Shown: positions 1 through 6,494 of the stretch, in pieces
Layout of the letters: the number at the start of each line of letters is the position of its first letter
How positions within the stretch are numbered: the first letter of the stretch is position 1
DNA from: Thiotrichales bacterium
Lineage (GTDB): Bacteria; Pseudomonadota; Gammaproteobacteria; UWMA-0217
Reading direction: 5' to 3'
Assembly: GCA_024763135.1 (NCBI GenBank)
Contig: JANTGD010000081.1
Span: 1 to 11,312 of the forward strand
Length of the DNA stretch: 11,312 nucleotides
Notes under the pieces: generated by a model
What the model saw: the letters and a program-made list of their open reading frames with translations, nothing else
Databases searched by the model: none
Told to the model about the DNA's origin: nothing
Made by a program: the position numbers and the translations under genes

Positions 1-107
1 GTGGTCACCTTATTGGTGATGAGAGGGTTTTCTGATTTGCCAGGTGCACCAAGAGCTTGCGTGGACTTTTGTGATCCAACTGAGGTTTTTAGGTTTAAGG
101 AATTGGG
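1..107. other. Unassigned stretch downstream of hda
   Basis: No gene is recognised here. This is the DNA just 3' of hda, less GC-rich than the neighbouring genes. On the plus strand, frame 1 is open from the window edge to a TAG at 109-111, which overlaps the hda stop codon. That could be the tail of a convergent gene entering from outside, but 36 open codons occur easily by chance and I do not recognise the peptide. Positions 5-19 form a small hairpin (TCACC, 5-nt loop, GGTGA). It may belong to an hda terminator, but the window ends before any T-run could be checked on the minus strand. Confidence 0.4.
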
Positions 108-803
108 TTAGTAAAGACTGAGCACGCGCTTCATAAAGGGGATGGTGATTTTACTGCGCTGCTGTGCAAGCGTTTCCTGATCGAGTCGTTTGATCACCTC
201 GACCAAGTGTTGCGGGTTACGCTGTAAGCGCGCCAGTAAAAATTGGATGGCATCATGGTTGAGCGTTAGCCCGTGATCGTGCGCTCGCTGTTCCACCAGT
301 CGATACAAACCACGATCGGTGAGCGGCTTGAGATGAAAAATCGGCCCCCACTGCAGGCGCGAGGTAAGATCGGCCAGCGTCTGCGGCAAAGCGCCCGGGG
401 CCAACCGCGCGGCGAATACCAGCCGACATCCCTGACTTCGGCAGCGATTGATCAGGTGAAACAACGCCTCGGCCCAGCCGCGCTGCGCCACGACGCAATC
501 GACATCATCGATGCACACCAATGGCAGCTGTTCGAGTCCCTGCAGCAACTCAGGACCGGCCGTCTGCAACTCCCCCAGCGCCAAGTAGCTCGCTCGCTCC
601 CCGCGCGACGCCGCGGCGTGGCACAATGCCTGCAGTAAATGGCTTTTACCACGCGGCTCGCGGCTCCAGAGATAGGCCTGCAGTTCACTGTTCTGTTGCA
701 TGAGTTGCGCCAGAAAATGGACCGCCGCGGCATTGTCTCCGGCGACATAGTTTTTAAAGGTTGCGCCCGCTTCCAGTTGCAGAGGCAGTGGCATCTGTTG
801 CAT
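108..803 (-). CDS. hda: Hda, regulatory inactivator of DnaA
   Basis: Hda is a DnaA-related AAA+ protein. It binds the DNA-loaded sliding clamp (DnaN) and stimulates hydrolysis of ATP bound to DnaA, so that replication does not re-initiate too early. The predicted protein has 231 residues, close to E. coli Hda. Residues 3-8 read QMPLPL, a good match to the N-terminal clamp-binding motif of the family. The Walker A region (about 47-56) reads SREPRGKSHL: the GKS core is kept but the first glycine of the loop is not, and E. coli Hda is also atypical there. LVCIDD at 95-100 is Walker B. DLTSRL at 145-150 is the box VII region, with the presumed arginine finger at R149. The chosen ATG overlaps the perM stop by one base (TGATG); an in-frame TTG one codon upstream is possible. 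AAGG at 816-819 may serve as ribosome binding site. Last visible gene of its operon. Confidence 0.93.
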   Translation of the reverse strand: MQQMPLPLQLEAGATFKNYVAGDNAAAVHFLAQLMQQNSELQAYLWSREPRGKSHLLQALCHAAASRGERASYLALGELQTAGPELLQGLEQLPLVCIDDVDCVVAQRGWAEALFHLINRCRSQGCRLVFAARLAPGALPQTLADLTSRLQWGPIFHLKPLTDRGLYRLVEQRAHDHGLTLNHDAIQFLLARLQRNPQHLVEVIKRLDQETLAQQRSKITIPFMKRVLSLY

Positions 804-1900
804 CAATCGCCCGCACCTTCGTCGTCTTGAGGCCCTTTGAGTTTGGGCTGATAGATGGCGCTGTCGATATACCGCCGATGCAGATCACGAACAATGACGG
901 CCAATACAGCCGCCACCGGCAGCGCCACGAGCACGCCAATAAATCCAAACAACTGACCACCGGCGAGCACCGCAAAAATCACCGCCACCGGGTGCAGCCC
1001 GATTTTGTCACCCACCAGCAAGGGGGTCAGAAACATGCCCTCGACCATCTGACCCACGGCAAAGACTGCGAGTACTGGCAACAGCTGCAATGCATCGTGC
1101 GTCTGCATCAAGACCGCTGCTCCGGCAGCAAGAATGCCCACGATAAAACCAAGATACGGTACAAAGCTGACAATGCCCGCCAGCATGCCGATCAATAGCG
1201 CAAATTTCAGCCCGACCAGCCACAAGCCAATGGAGTAGATACTACCGAGTGCAAACATCACGATGAGCTGCCCGCGTAAAAATGCCGCCAGGCGCTGATC
1301 CGCATCCCGCGCGATATGCGCAACCTCGGGTTCGATGTCCCGCGGCAGCAAGTGCCCAATGCCGGCCATGAACTCGTCCCAATCGCGCAATAAATAAAAC
1401 GTGACAACGGGGATGAGCAGCAAATTGGCAATCCAGGTCATGACAAACCCCCCGGATTTGGTCGCATAGTTGAGCACATTACTGGCCAGCCCGCTCGCGG
1501 TACTCCAGTTTTGCGTCACCCAGTTGGAAACGGTGCCCAACTCCAACTGCCCTGGGGTGGCGCCCAGACTCTGCTCCAGCCACGGCAGCGCATGGGCTTC
1601 CAGCCACTGGAGATACTGCGGCAGGGTCTTGGCCAAAAGAATGAGCTGTTTTTGCAGCATGGGCGCAACAGCCAGTATTAAAAACGCGATGATCACAGTC
1701 ATCGCGAAAAATACCGTGGTCACCGCCCAGGTGCGCGACCAGCCGCGCGCTTCCAGGCGATCCACCAGCGGATCGCCGAGATAGGCAAGGAATGCGGCAA
1801 TCAGAAACGGCGTGAGAATCGGTGCCAGCAGGTACAGCAGCCAGCCTGTCAGGATCAACAGTGCAAAGGCAAACCAGCGTTGGGATTCGGTCAGTCTCAT
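803..1900 (-). CDS. perM: PerM-like AI-2E family membrane protein
   Basis: This 365-residue integral membrane protein belongs to the family that holds PerM, YdiK, TqsA and some sodium/proton antiporters. The substrate cannot be told from sequence. The family's layout is visible: two N-terminal hydrophobic segments at about residues 8-40, a third at about 60-85, a long soluble stretch, a segment near 155-175, and a C-terminal cluster of helices from about 210 to 340. The motifs PYLGFIVG and GVLVALPVAAVLAV are family hallmarks in the C-terminal half. The start ATG overlaps the upstream phosphotransferase stop by 4 nt (ATGA), and its own stop overlaps hda by 1 nt, so the three genes are probably translationally coupled. 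This gene next to hda is a recurrent gammaproteobacterial arrangement. Family membership is sure; the perM name is by family and position. Confidence 0.88.
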   Translation of the reverse strand: MRLTESQRWFAFALLILTGWLLYLLAPILTPFLIAAFLAYLGDPLVDRLEARGWSRTWAVTTVFFAMTVIIAFLILAVAPMLQKQLILLAKTLPQYLQWLEAHALPWLEQSLGATPGQLELGTVSNWVTQNWSTASGLASNVLNYATKSGGFVMTWIANLLLIPVVTFYLLRDWDEFMAGIGHLLPRDIEPEVAHIARDADQRLAAFLRGQLIVMFALGSIYSIGLWLVGLKFALLIGMLAGIVSFVPYLGFIVGILAAGAAVLMQTHDALQLLPVLAVFAVGQMVEGMFLTPLLVGDKIGLHPVAVIFAVLAGGQLFGFIGVLVALPVAAVLAVIVRDLHRRYIDSAIYQPKLKGPQDDEGAGD

Positions 1901-2454
1901 GCGCTGTAGCTCTTACGCGTGGCTTTACGCGCCCAGGTGAGTACATAGGCCGCACCACTGATAACCGTACTGAGCGCCATCATCGCAATCAGTATGGCGA
2001 GCCATTTTGCACTAAGCAGATCGAAGGCAAGGTGCATCAGCAAACTCAATACCAGCACAATCTGCAACGCGGTGTTGAGCTTGCCAAGCAGCAAGGGATG
2101 CATTTCGAGCGAATGGGTCACCCATTGATAGGCCACAGCGCCTCCGGTAATCAATATATCCCGCCCCAGTATCAAGGCAAACAACCACCAGGGCAGGTGC
2201 CCAAGCCAGGCCAGGCAAAAAAATGTCGTAATCATCAGCAATTTGTCGGCAATGGGATCGAGGGTTGCGCCAAACTGGCTCTGCCAATTGAAACTTCGTG
2301 CGAGAAAACCATCTACGCCATCGCTTACCCCTGCGGTCAAAAACAGCGCGAGCGCCAAAACATAGCTTTGTTGCAGTAACGCCCAGGCTATGGGAGGCAC
2401 AAGCAACAAGCGCAACACGGTGAGCACATTGGGGATATGTCGGGCCTTTAGCAT
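1897..2454 (-). CDS. CDP-alcohol phosphatidyltransferase, PgsA-like
   Basis: This 185-residue membrane enzyme belongs to the CDP-alcohol phosphatidyltransferase family, which transfers a phosphatidyl group from CDP-diacylglycerol to an alcohol. The signature D-x2-D-G-x2-A-R-x8-G-x3-D-x3-D is complete: D45, D48, G49, A52, R53, G62, D66 and D70. These residues bind two metal ions and the CDP moiety. The N-terminus (IPNVLTVLRLLLVP at about 7-20) is typical of PgsA-type phosphatidylglycerophosphate synthases, and about five or six hydrophobic helices follow. Many gammaproteobacteria carry this gene beside DUF2066, perM and hda in addition to a main pgsA elsewhere, so it may be a second PgsA or use another alcohol. 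The acceptor cannot be read from the sequence. It overlaps the PerM-like gene by 4 nt. The 75-nt gap to the DUF2066 gene holds no obvious signal beyond a weak AAGG before the ATG. Confidence 0.88.
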   Translation of the reverse strand: MLKARHIPNVLTVLRLLLVPPIAWALLQQSYVLALALFLTAGVSDGVDGFLARSFNWQSQFGATLDPIADKLLMITTFFCLAWLGHLPWWLFALILGRDILITGGAVAYQWVTHSLEMHPLLLGKLNTALQIVLVLSLLMHLAFDLLSAKWLAILIAMMALSTVISGAAYVLTWARKATRKSYSA

Positions 2455-2529
2455 TTTGCTGCCTTGGTCGAAAAATCCTTCGGAGTGATTAAACCATATT
2501 GTCTGCGCTGCGGCAGCGATTGACCGTGA

Positions 2530-3645
2530 TTAATCTGCGCCATGGGCCTCGGCGGATGGGTTGGTGGGTCGGTCATCGCGGACGGCGGCAGGCCGGGTGG
2601 ACGCTTTCAGGTAAAAATAAAACTGCGCATCACCCTGCCCGCCTGCGAGGGGGCCCTCAGCGCGTTCGAGCAATTCATCCGCATGCATAGACTTGATCCA
2701 TGTTTCGGCGGGCTCTCGCAGTCGAAGCTCAAACTGCGCGCTGTCGCCCTCATTACGCAGCGCTTTGCTGGCTACAACCCCCGGTAAGGACGAGAGGTGG
2801 TGATCGACCCGCTGATAGTCCGCCCAGGATTTGACCTGCGCAACGCTCACGCGCGCGGTCAGTGGTTTTTCGGCTGACGCCTGGGTAGCAGCCGACAGCG
2901 CGGACAGCAGAGCCTGACTGAGTGCATGGGCAGGCTTTTCAGACTCGCCAATCGCCAAATAGCCGTTCCCATCGCTGGGTTCCAGAGTCGCCGTCCAGAT
3001 CCCCTGATCGAAGGCAAGAATGCCAAACAGAAAGCGCGCCGCATGGTACCGCTCGCTGGCACTGCGCAGGATCTCATCAGCACCGGTGATCACGGTTTCG
3101 GGAGTGACCCTGTCGCGATCGCGTTGATCCATAAAGGGTAAAATCAACTGTTCCCCCTGCTGACGCCCCAGCGCGCGAACGGCTGCCTGAACCGTGTCGC
3201 GCTGCCGTCGCGACAACAGGCTCAAGGGCGCGCCTTTCTTGGGCTCGTAGGCAAGCCAGAGCACAATCGGTTGCGGCACCACCGCGTCATCGGTCAGTTC
3301 AGACATGCCGATTTCCTGTTTCAGTGGCACGCCATCGAAACGCGCCTTGAGTACGGCCGCCCCCGACTCATCATCAGTGGTTTCAAAGGCGACTAGGTAA
3401 TGCTCGATCCGACTGAGAAAGGGTTTGACCTGGGAATCTTCGGGGGTGTACTCCTGATGCGTGATTTGATTGATCGCTTGAATCAGAGCGAGCTGGAGTG
3501 CTTGCTCTTCGCTTAACTCCTCTTGCGTGTCCTCGGTGGCCAGCGGAACCGCTACTTCAATGACATCCACACCGTTATCCGCGCTCGCGATAGTCATCAG
3601 TGAGGCGAAGAAAAGCATCGTAACAAGCAATAATTTCAATTTCAT
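2530..3645 (-). CDS. Exported DUF2066 domain protein
   Basis: A DUF2066-family protein of unknown function, predicted to be exported. From the ATG at 3645 it has 371 residues. Residues 1-22 look like a Sec signal peptide: Lys at positions 2 and 4, a hydrophobic core LLLVTMLFFASLM, and a likely signal peptidase I site after ASA. The mature protein starts acidic. Family-like features include the early beta-strand and helix region (VIEVAVPLA, then a Glu-rich helix ending in QAINQIT), PIVLWLAYE near 129-137, and the LILPFMDQRDRDR segment. The C-terminal 30 residues are polar, Pro/Ala/Asp-rich and probably disordered. An in-frame TTG at 3651 would add two residues; ATG is preferred. No clear Shine-Dalgarno sequence stands directly before it. 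In relatives this gene is often divergent from purM, which is absent here. Family call is by motif and position. Confidence 0.78.
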   Translation of the reverse strand: MKLKLLLVTMLFFASLMTIASADNGVDVIEVAVPLATEDTQEELSEEQALQLALIQAINQITHQEYTPEDSQVKPFLSRIEHYLVAFETTDDESGAAVLKARFDGVPLKQEIGMSELTDDAVVPQPIVLWLAYEPKKGAPLSLLSRRQRDTVQAAVRALGRQQGEQLILPFMDQRDRDRVTPETVITGADEILRSASERYHAARFLFGILAFDQGIWTATLEPSDGNGYLAIGESEKPAHALSQALLSALSAATQASAEKPLTARVSVAQVKSWADYQRVDHHLSSLPGVVASKALRNEGDSAQFELRLREPAETWIKSMHADELLERAEGPLAGGQGDAQFYFYLKASTRPAAVRDDRPTNPSAEAHGAD

Positions 3646-3893
3646 AGTCAATTCTATTCATCAGGAATCCAGCATTCCCGCAGCTTGCGCCATCAGTAGT
3701 TTTGTTCCTCCTGCCTTACGCGTGGCGCTGGTACTTCCAGTCAATCCGCTTCCTGCGGCGCAGGAGTTCATCCGTTTAGGAGACTGAATGCCGTCATCCA
3801 CCGGTTGGGTGGCAAGCCTTTCCATACCGCGTCCAGACACAGCAAAAGTCACCCTGCGCGGATACGTCGTTGGTATCGTCTCGATGAGCGCTG
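3646..3893. other. Unassigned gap between tilS and the DUF2066 gene
   Basis: This 248-bp stretch holds no gene I recognise. Two small frames are open. On the minus strand, 3897-3661 (78 codons) begins with a TTG overlapping the tilS stop and ends 15 nt before the DUF2066 start; its product resembles nothing I know. On the plus strand, an ATG at 3788 stands 5 nt after a strong AGGAG (3778-3782) and opens 78 codons to 4024, but more than half of that is antisense to tilS. Both are doubtful. A second AGGAGG (minus strand, about 3707-3712) has no well-spaced start codon. Two short hairpins are present: TCCTGC-GGC-GCAGGA at 3751-3765 and GGAAT-CCAGC-ATTCC at 3664-3678. Neither is followed by a T-run, so neither is a convincing terminator. 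The stretch may carry the leader or promoter of the DUF2066 operon. Confidence 0.5.
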
Positions 3894-5186
3894 TCAATGT
3901 TTCTTGCGCTCAGTGCCCGTATTGCCGTAGCCCCACACACCCAAAAACCTTCCCTGACTATAGAACATTGGTACCTGGCGACGCTTCCAAGGTTCAATCC
4001 GGCTCGCCTGGAATCGCTTTTTAATGCGTAATTTGCCAGGATCGTCACGAATTAGCGGGTTGTTCTCCGTCCGAAAGGTCACCGTCAGAGTATCGGCTTC
4101 TGGAAACTGTTGGCGCAACACGCGTCCCTCGATGAACAATCCCAACGCAGGCAGGTGCAGATCTTCGCCCGGCTGCAAATGATACGTCTGGGGTTGGGCA
4201 GGCGGGTGCTCGGGCAATTTGTACAGATGTCCCTGGTAAACACGCAGGCAAATTCCGTCTTTACAAAATCTCGCCTGAGTATCCGTTCCGGCTGGCAGCA
4301 AATCCCGTTCGACCGCCTCGAGTTGCTTCTCCTGCAGGTTCAAGGCTTTCCCCGTGTGTAGCAACCAATGCCGCAGACATAAACGCCGAATCGCGGTTGG
4401 GAGGGCGTTCAGGCGGGCCAGGTGCAAGGCAGCGCAGTTGAAATCGTAGACGTCACGGTAATAGCGTTGGATTTCATCCTGCCCCAGCTGTAGATATTGC
4501 TTTTGGATCTGGGCCGCACGCGTAATGCATTGTTCGACGCCCTGCCAGCGCGCCTGGATCAGAGGCAATACGCTATGACGCAGGTAATTTCTATCGAAAC
4601 GCGCCGCCTGATTGGACGGATCCTCGACCCAGGCCACCGCTTGTGCCCGCAGATACGCCCGCAGCGCCGTCCGCGGTACCGCCAACAGGGGGCGTAGAAG
4701 TAAGGCGCCCGATGCGAGCCTGCGCCATGCGGGCATGCCCGCCAGTCCACCCGGACCTGCGCCATTGAACAGGTTCAGCAGCACCGTCTCAACCTGGTCA
4801 TCGCGATGGTGTCCCAGTACGATCCCTTCGTTGGAATTGAGTTGCTGATCGAAAATTGCATAGCGCTGCCGACGCGCTGCCATCTCGAGACTCTCGCCGG
4901 GTTGCTGCTGTACCCGGATCCGCTGGACTTGTAATGGGATCGACAGCTGTTCGCAAAGCGCCGCACAGTGCGCTTCCCACTGGCCCGCCTCGGGCTGCAG
5001 TTGATGATTGACATGGATCGCACGCAACGGGATGGGCCATTGATGCTGTAACTGATGTAATGCAACCAACAGGCTCACAGAATCAGCGCCGCCACTGAGC
5101 GCGATCACATGCGCAGTGACATGTGGCAGCTCGCGTAGCTGCTCGAGCAACAGTGTTTCGTCGAAATTTAAGGAGTTACGCCCCAT
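3894..5186 (-). CDS. tilS: TilS, tRNA(Ile)-lysidine synthetase
   Basis: TilS uses ATP and lysine to convert cytidine-34 in the CAU anticodon of a minor isoleucine tRNA to lysidine. This switches the codon read from AUG to AUA and the charging from methionine to isoleucine, so the enzyme is usually essential. The predicted protein has 430 residues, the usual length for gammaproteobacteria. The N-type ATP pyrophosphatase P-loop SGGADS is at residues 31-36, followed by RAIHVNHQL. GHHRDDQVET and the downstream GPGGLAGM segment are the catalytic-domain motifs. DPSNQAARFDRNYLRH is the tRNA-contacting part, and the C-terminal domain ends with PWKRRQVPMFY. I chose the ATG at 5186 because homology starts soon after it; an in-frame GTG at 5216 would add ten residues that contain two cysteines. 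No strong ribosome binding site favours either. A 30-bp palindrome lies just upstream. Usual partner: accA. Confidence 0.94.
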   Translation of the reverse strand: MGRNSLNFDETLLLEQLRELPHVTAHVIALSGGADSVSLLVALHQLQHQWPIPLRAIHVNHQLQPEAGQWEAHCAALCEQLSIPLQVQRIRVQQQPGESLEMAARRQRYAIFDQQLNSNEGIVLGHHRDDQVETVLLNLFNGAGPGGLAGMPAWRRLASGALLLRPLLAVPRTALRAYLRAQAVAWVEDPSNQAARFDRNYLRHSVLPLIQARWQGVEQCITRAAQIQKQYLQLGQDEIQRYYRDVYDFNCAALHLARLNALPTAIRRLCLRHWLLHTGKALNLQEKQLEAVERDLLPAGTDTQARFCKDGICLRVYQGHLYKLPEHPPAQPQTYHLQPGEDLHLPALGLFIEGRVLRQQFPEADTLTVTFRTENNPLIRDDPGKLRIKKRFQASRIEPWKRRQVPMFYSQGRFLGVWGYGNTGTERKKH

Positions 5187-5240
5187 CGCGGCTGAGCATC
5201 GCGAGCACTGTTCCACCTATCATCATATCGATTGCGGTCT

Positions 5241-5270
5241 ACTGGACGAGGTACTAGTACATCGTCCAGT
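5241..5270. repeat. 30-bp interrupted palindrome upstream of tilS
   Basis: The arms ACTGGACGA (5241-5249) and TCGTCCAGT (5262-5270) are perfect inverted copies. Between them, after one mismatched pair (G5250/A5261), lies GTACTAGTAC (5251-5260), itself a perfect palindrome. All but one symmetric pair therefore match across 30 bp. It lies 135 nt after the accA stop and 54 nt before the chosen tilS ATG (24 nt before the alternative GTG). On the minus strand it is not followed by T residues, so it is not a classic terminator for accA; on the plus strand TTTAAAA follows. It could be an operator, an mRNA hairpin in the tilS leader, or an RNA processing site. The remaining parts of the gap between accA and tilS (5187-5240 and 5271-5402) hold nothing I recognise. 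Confidence 0.8.
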
Positions 5271-5402
5271 TTAAAATGACGGACTTAGTTGTCCTGTCTG
5301 CCTTCCTGGGTAAGCGCACAAGGTGTCGGGCCAATCCGGAGATCACTGCCACAGGTTCGGCGCCAGGTAACCAGGTCACGGACCGCAGTCGTCTCCAGTG
5401 CA

Positions 5403-6368
5403 TCAGGCCGTCGGGTCGTTGAATTGACCATATCCCATCAGTCTTTCGTAACGCGTTTCGACCAACTGCTCGGTGGGCAATTCCTGTAATCGGTTGAGGG
5501 ACGCGACAAGGGCATTTTTGATGGCTCGGGTGACGCCATCGATATTCCGATGTGCACCGCCAATCGGCTCTTCGATAATCTGATCGATCAGGTCGAGTTC
5601 CTTCAAACGTGGTGCGGTAATCCCCAGCGCTTCCGCGGCATCGGGCGCTTTGTCTGCCGATTTCCAGAGAATCGAAGCGCAGCCCTCGGGCGAGATCACG
5701 GAATAGGTACTGTATCCCAGCATCATGACATGGTCCCCCACGCCGATGGCGAGCGCACCGCCGGATCCTCCTTCGCCAATCACCGTCGCAATGATCGGCA
5801 CCTTGAGTTCCGCCATCACCTTGAGATTCTGCGCAATCGCTTCACTCTGACCGCGCTCCTCGGCCCCCACGCCCGGATAGGCGCCGGGTGTGTCGATGAA
5901 GGTGAGCACAGGCATTTGAAACTGCTCAGCCAACCGCATGAGACGCAGCGCTTTGCGATAACCCTCTGGTCGGGGCATACCGAAATTGCGTTGAATTTTT
6001 TCTTTGGTGTCCCGCCCCTTCTGATGCCCGATGATCATGACCGGCGTACCATCGAGTCGCGCAATTCCGCCGACAATGGCCTTATCATCCTTAAAAGCCC
6101 GATCGCCATGCAGCTCGGTAAACTCCGTGAAAATATGCGCTACGTAATCCAAGGTATAAGGCCGTAGCGGATGACGCGCGAGCTGCGAGACCTGCCAGGG
6201 CGTCAGTTTTGCAAAGATGGATTCCGTCAGCGCGCGAGATTTCTCTTCCAGCTGCTCGATCTCTTCGTCGAGGCTAACACCGGTGTCTTCCGCGACAAAA
6301 CGCAGTTCAGCGATCTTGGCCTCTAGCTCAGCAATGGGCTGCTCAAACTCAAGATAGTCGGGATTCAT
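5403..6368 (-). CDS. accA: AccA, acetyl-CoA carboxylase carboxyltransferase alpha
   Basis: AccA pairs with AccD to form the alpha2-beta2 carboxyltransferase of acetyl-CoA carboxylase. It moves the carboxyl group from carboxybiotin on AccB to acetyl-CoA, giving malonyl-CoA, the committed step of fatty acid synthesis in the cytoplasm. The 321-residue length is normal for the bacterial subunit. The N-terminal coiled-coil-like helix (about 5-50, FEQPIAELEAKIAELR) is followed by the crotonase-fold domain with GDRAFKDDKAIVGG, IGHQKGRDTKEK, FIDTPGAYPG and GEGGSGGALAIGVGD, the glycine-rich turn that makes the oxyanion hole. SPEGCASILWKSADKA follows, and the C-terminus ends in the typical RYERLMGYG. 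The ATG at 6368 gives the full conserved N-terminus. The 126-nt AT-rich gap before it probably carries its promoter, so accA likely starts its own transcript with tilS behind it. Confidence 0.97.
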   Translation of the reverse strand: MNPDYLEFEQPIAELEAKIAELRFVAEDTGVSLDEEIEQLEEKSRALTESIFAKLTPWQVSQLARHPLRPYTLDYVAHIFTEFTELHGDRAFKDDKAIVGGIARLDGTPVMIIGHQKGRDTKEKIQRNFGMPRPEGYRKALRLMRLAEQFQMPVLTFIDTPGAYPGVGAEERGQSEAIAQNLKVMAELKVPIIATVIGEGGSGGALAIGVGDHVMMLGYSTYSVISPEGCASILWKSADKAPDAAEALGITAPRLKELDLIDQIIEEPIGGAHRNIDGVTRAIKNALVASLNRLQELPTEQLVETRYERLMGYGQFNDPTA

Positions 6369-6384
6369 GCTCGGTCAACTTTGA

Positions 6385-6441
6385 AAAAGGGCAAAGATTC
6401 TAACCAATTCCCAGCGTTTTTTATATTGATTTATCGATAAA
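6385..6441 (-). promoter_or_regulatory. Candidate accA promoter region with AT palindrome
   Basis: This is the most AT-rich part of the gap upstream of accA. Positions 6430-6441 form a perfect 12-bp palindrome, TTTATCGATAAA, that could bind a dimeric regulator. Closer to accA, the minus strand carries TAGAAT (about 6390-6395), a fair match to a sigma-70 -10 box, but no convincing -35 box stands 16-18 nt upstream. The promoter call is an inference from base composition and position between two gene blocks. Confidence 0.3.
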
Positions 6442-6459
6442 GTGGCCTGCGACCGCCAC
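6442..6459 (-). terminator. Weak terminator-like hairpin after the ribB-type gene
   Basis: Read on the minus strand, GTGGC and GCCAC form a 5-bp stem with an 8-nt loop, and TTTAT follows directly. It lies 35 nt beyond the stop codon of the RibB-type gene and would separate the riboflavin operon from accA. The stem is short and the T-run is only three bases, so it would be a weak terminator at best. Confidence 0.25.
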
Positions 6460-6460
6460 C

Positions 6461-6473
6461 AGGTACTAGCACA
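6461..6473 (+). repeat. Direct repeat flanking accA (copy 2 of 2)
   Basis: AGGTACTAGCACA here matches AGGTACTAGTACA at 5249-5261 in 12 of 13 bases and in the same orientation. One copy is on each side of accA, each in non-coding DNA. The tetramer CTAG in both is usually scarce in proteobacterial genomes, which makes the match slightly more notable. The sequences outside the 13 bases do not agree. It may be chance, a shared protein-binding site, or the trace of a past insertion around accA. Confidence 0.4.
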
Positions 6474-6494
6474 GGGCGCTCAGCAGTGGCAGCA

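Noticed and set aside
273..638. Long plus-strand open frames opposite hda and other genes
   Set aside because: They are shadows of well-supported minus-strand genes in GC-rich DNA and have no recognisable domains.
3646..3893. Remnant of purM or pyrG at the tilS/DUF2066 junction
   Set aside because: These were expected from synteny in relatives, but no frame on either strand resembles either protein.
3661..3897. Minus-strand 78-codon frame between tilS and the DUF2066 gene
   Set aside because: It has a TTG start, a weak ribosome binding site and an unrecognised Ser/Thr/Gly-rich product. An open frame of this size can arise by chance in GC-rich DNA, so I did not call it a gene.
3788..4024. 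Plus-strand 78-codon frame with a strong AGGAG 5 nt before its ATG
   Set aside because: Over half of it is antisense to the conserved 3' end of tilS and the product has no recognisable features. It is recorded as part of the unassigned gap only.
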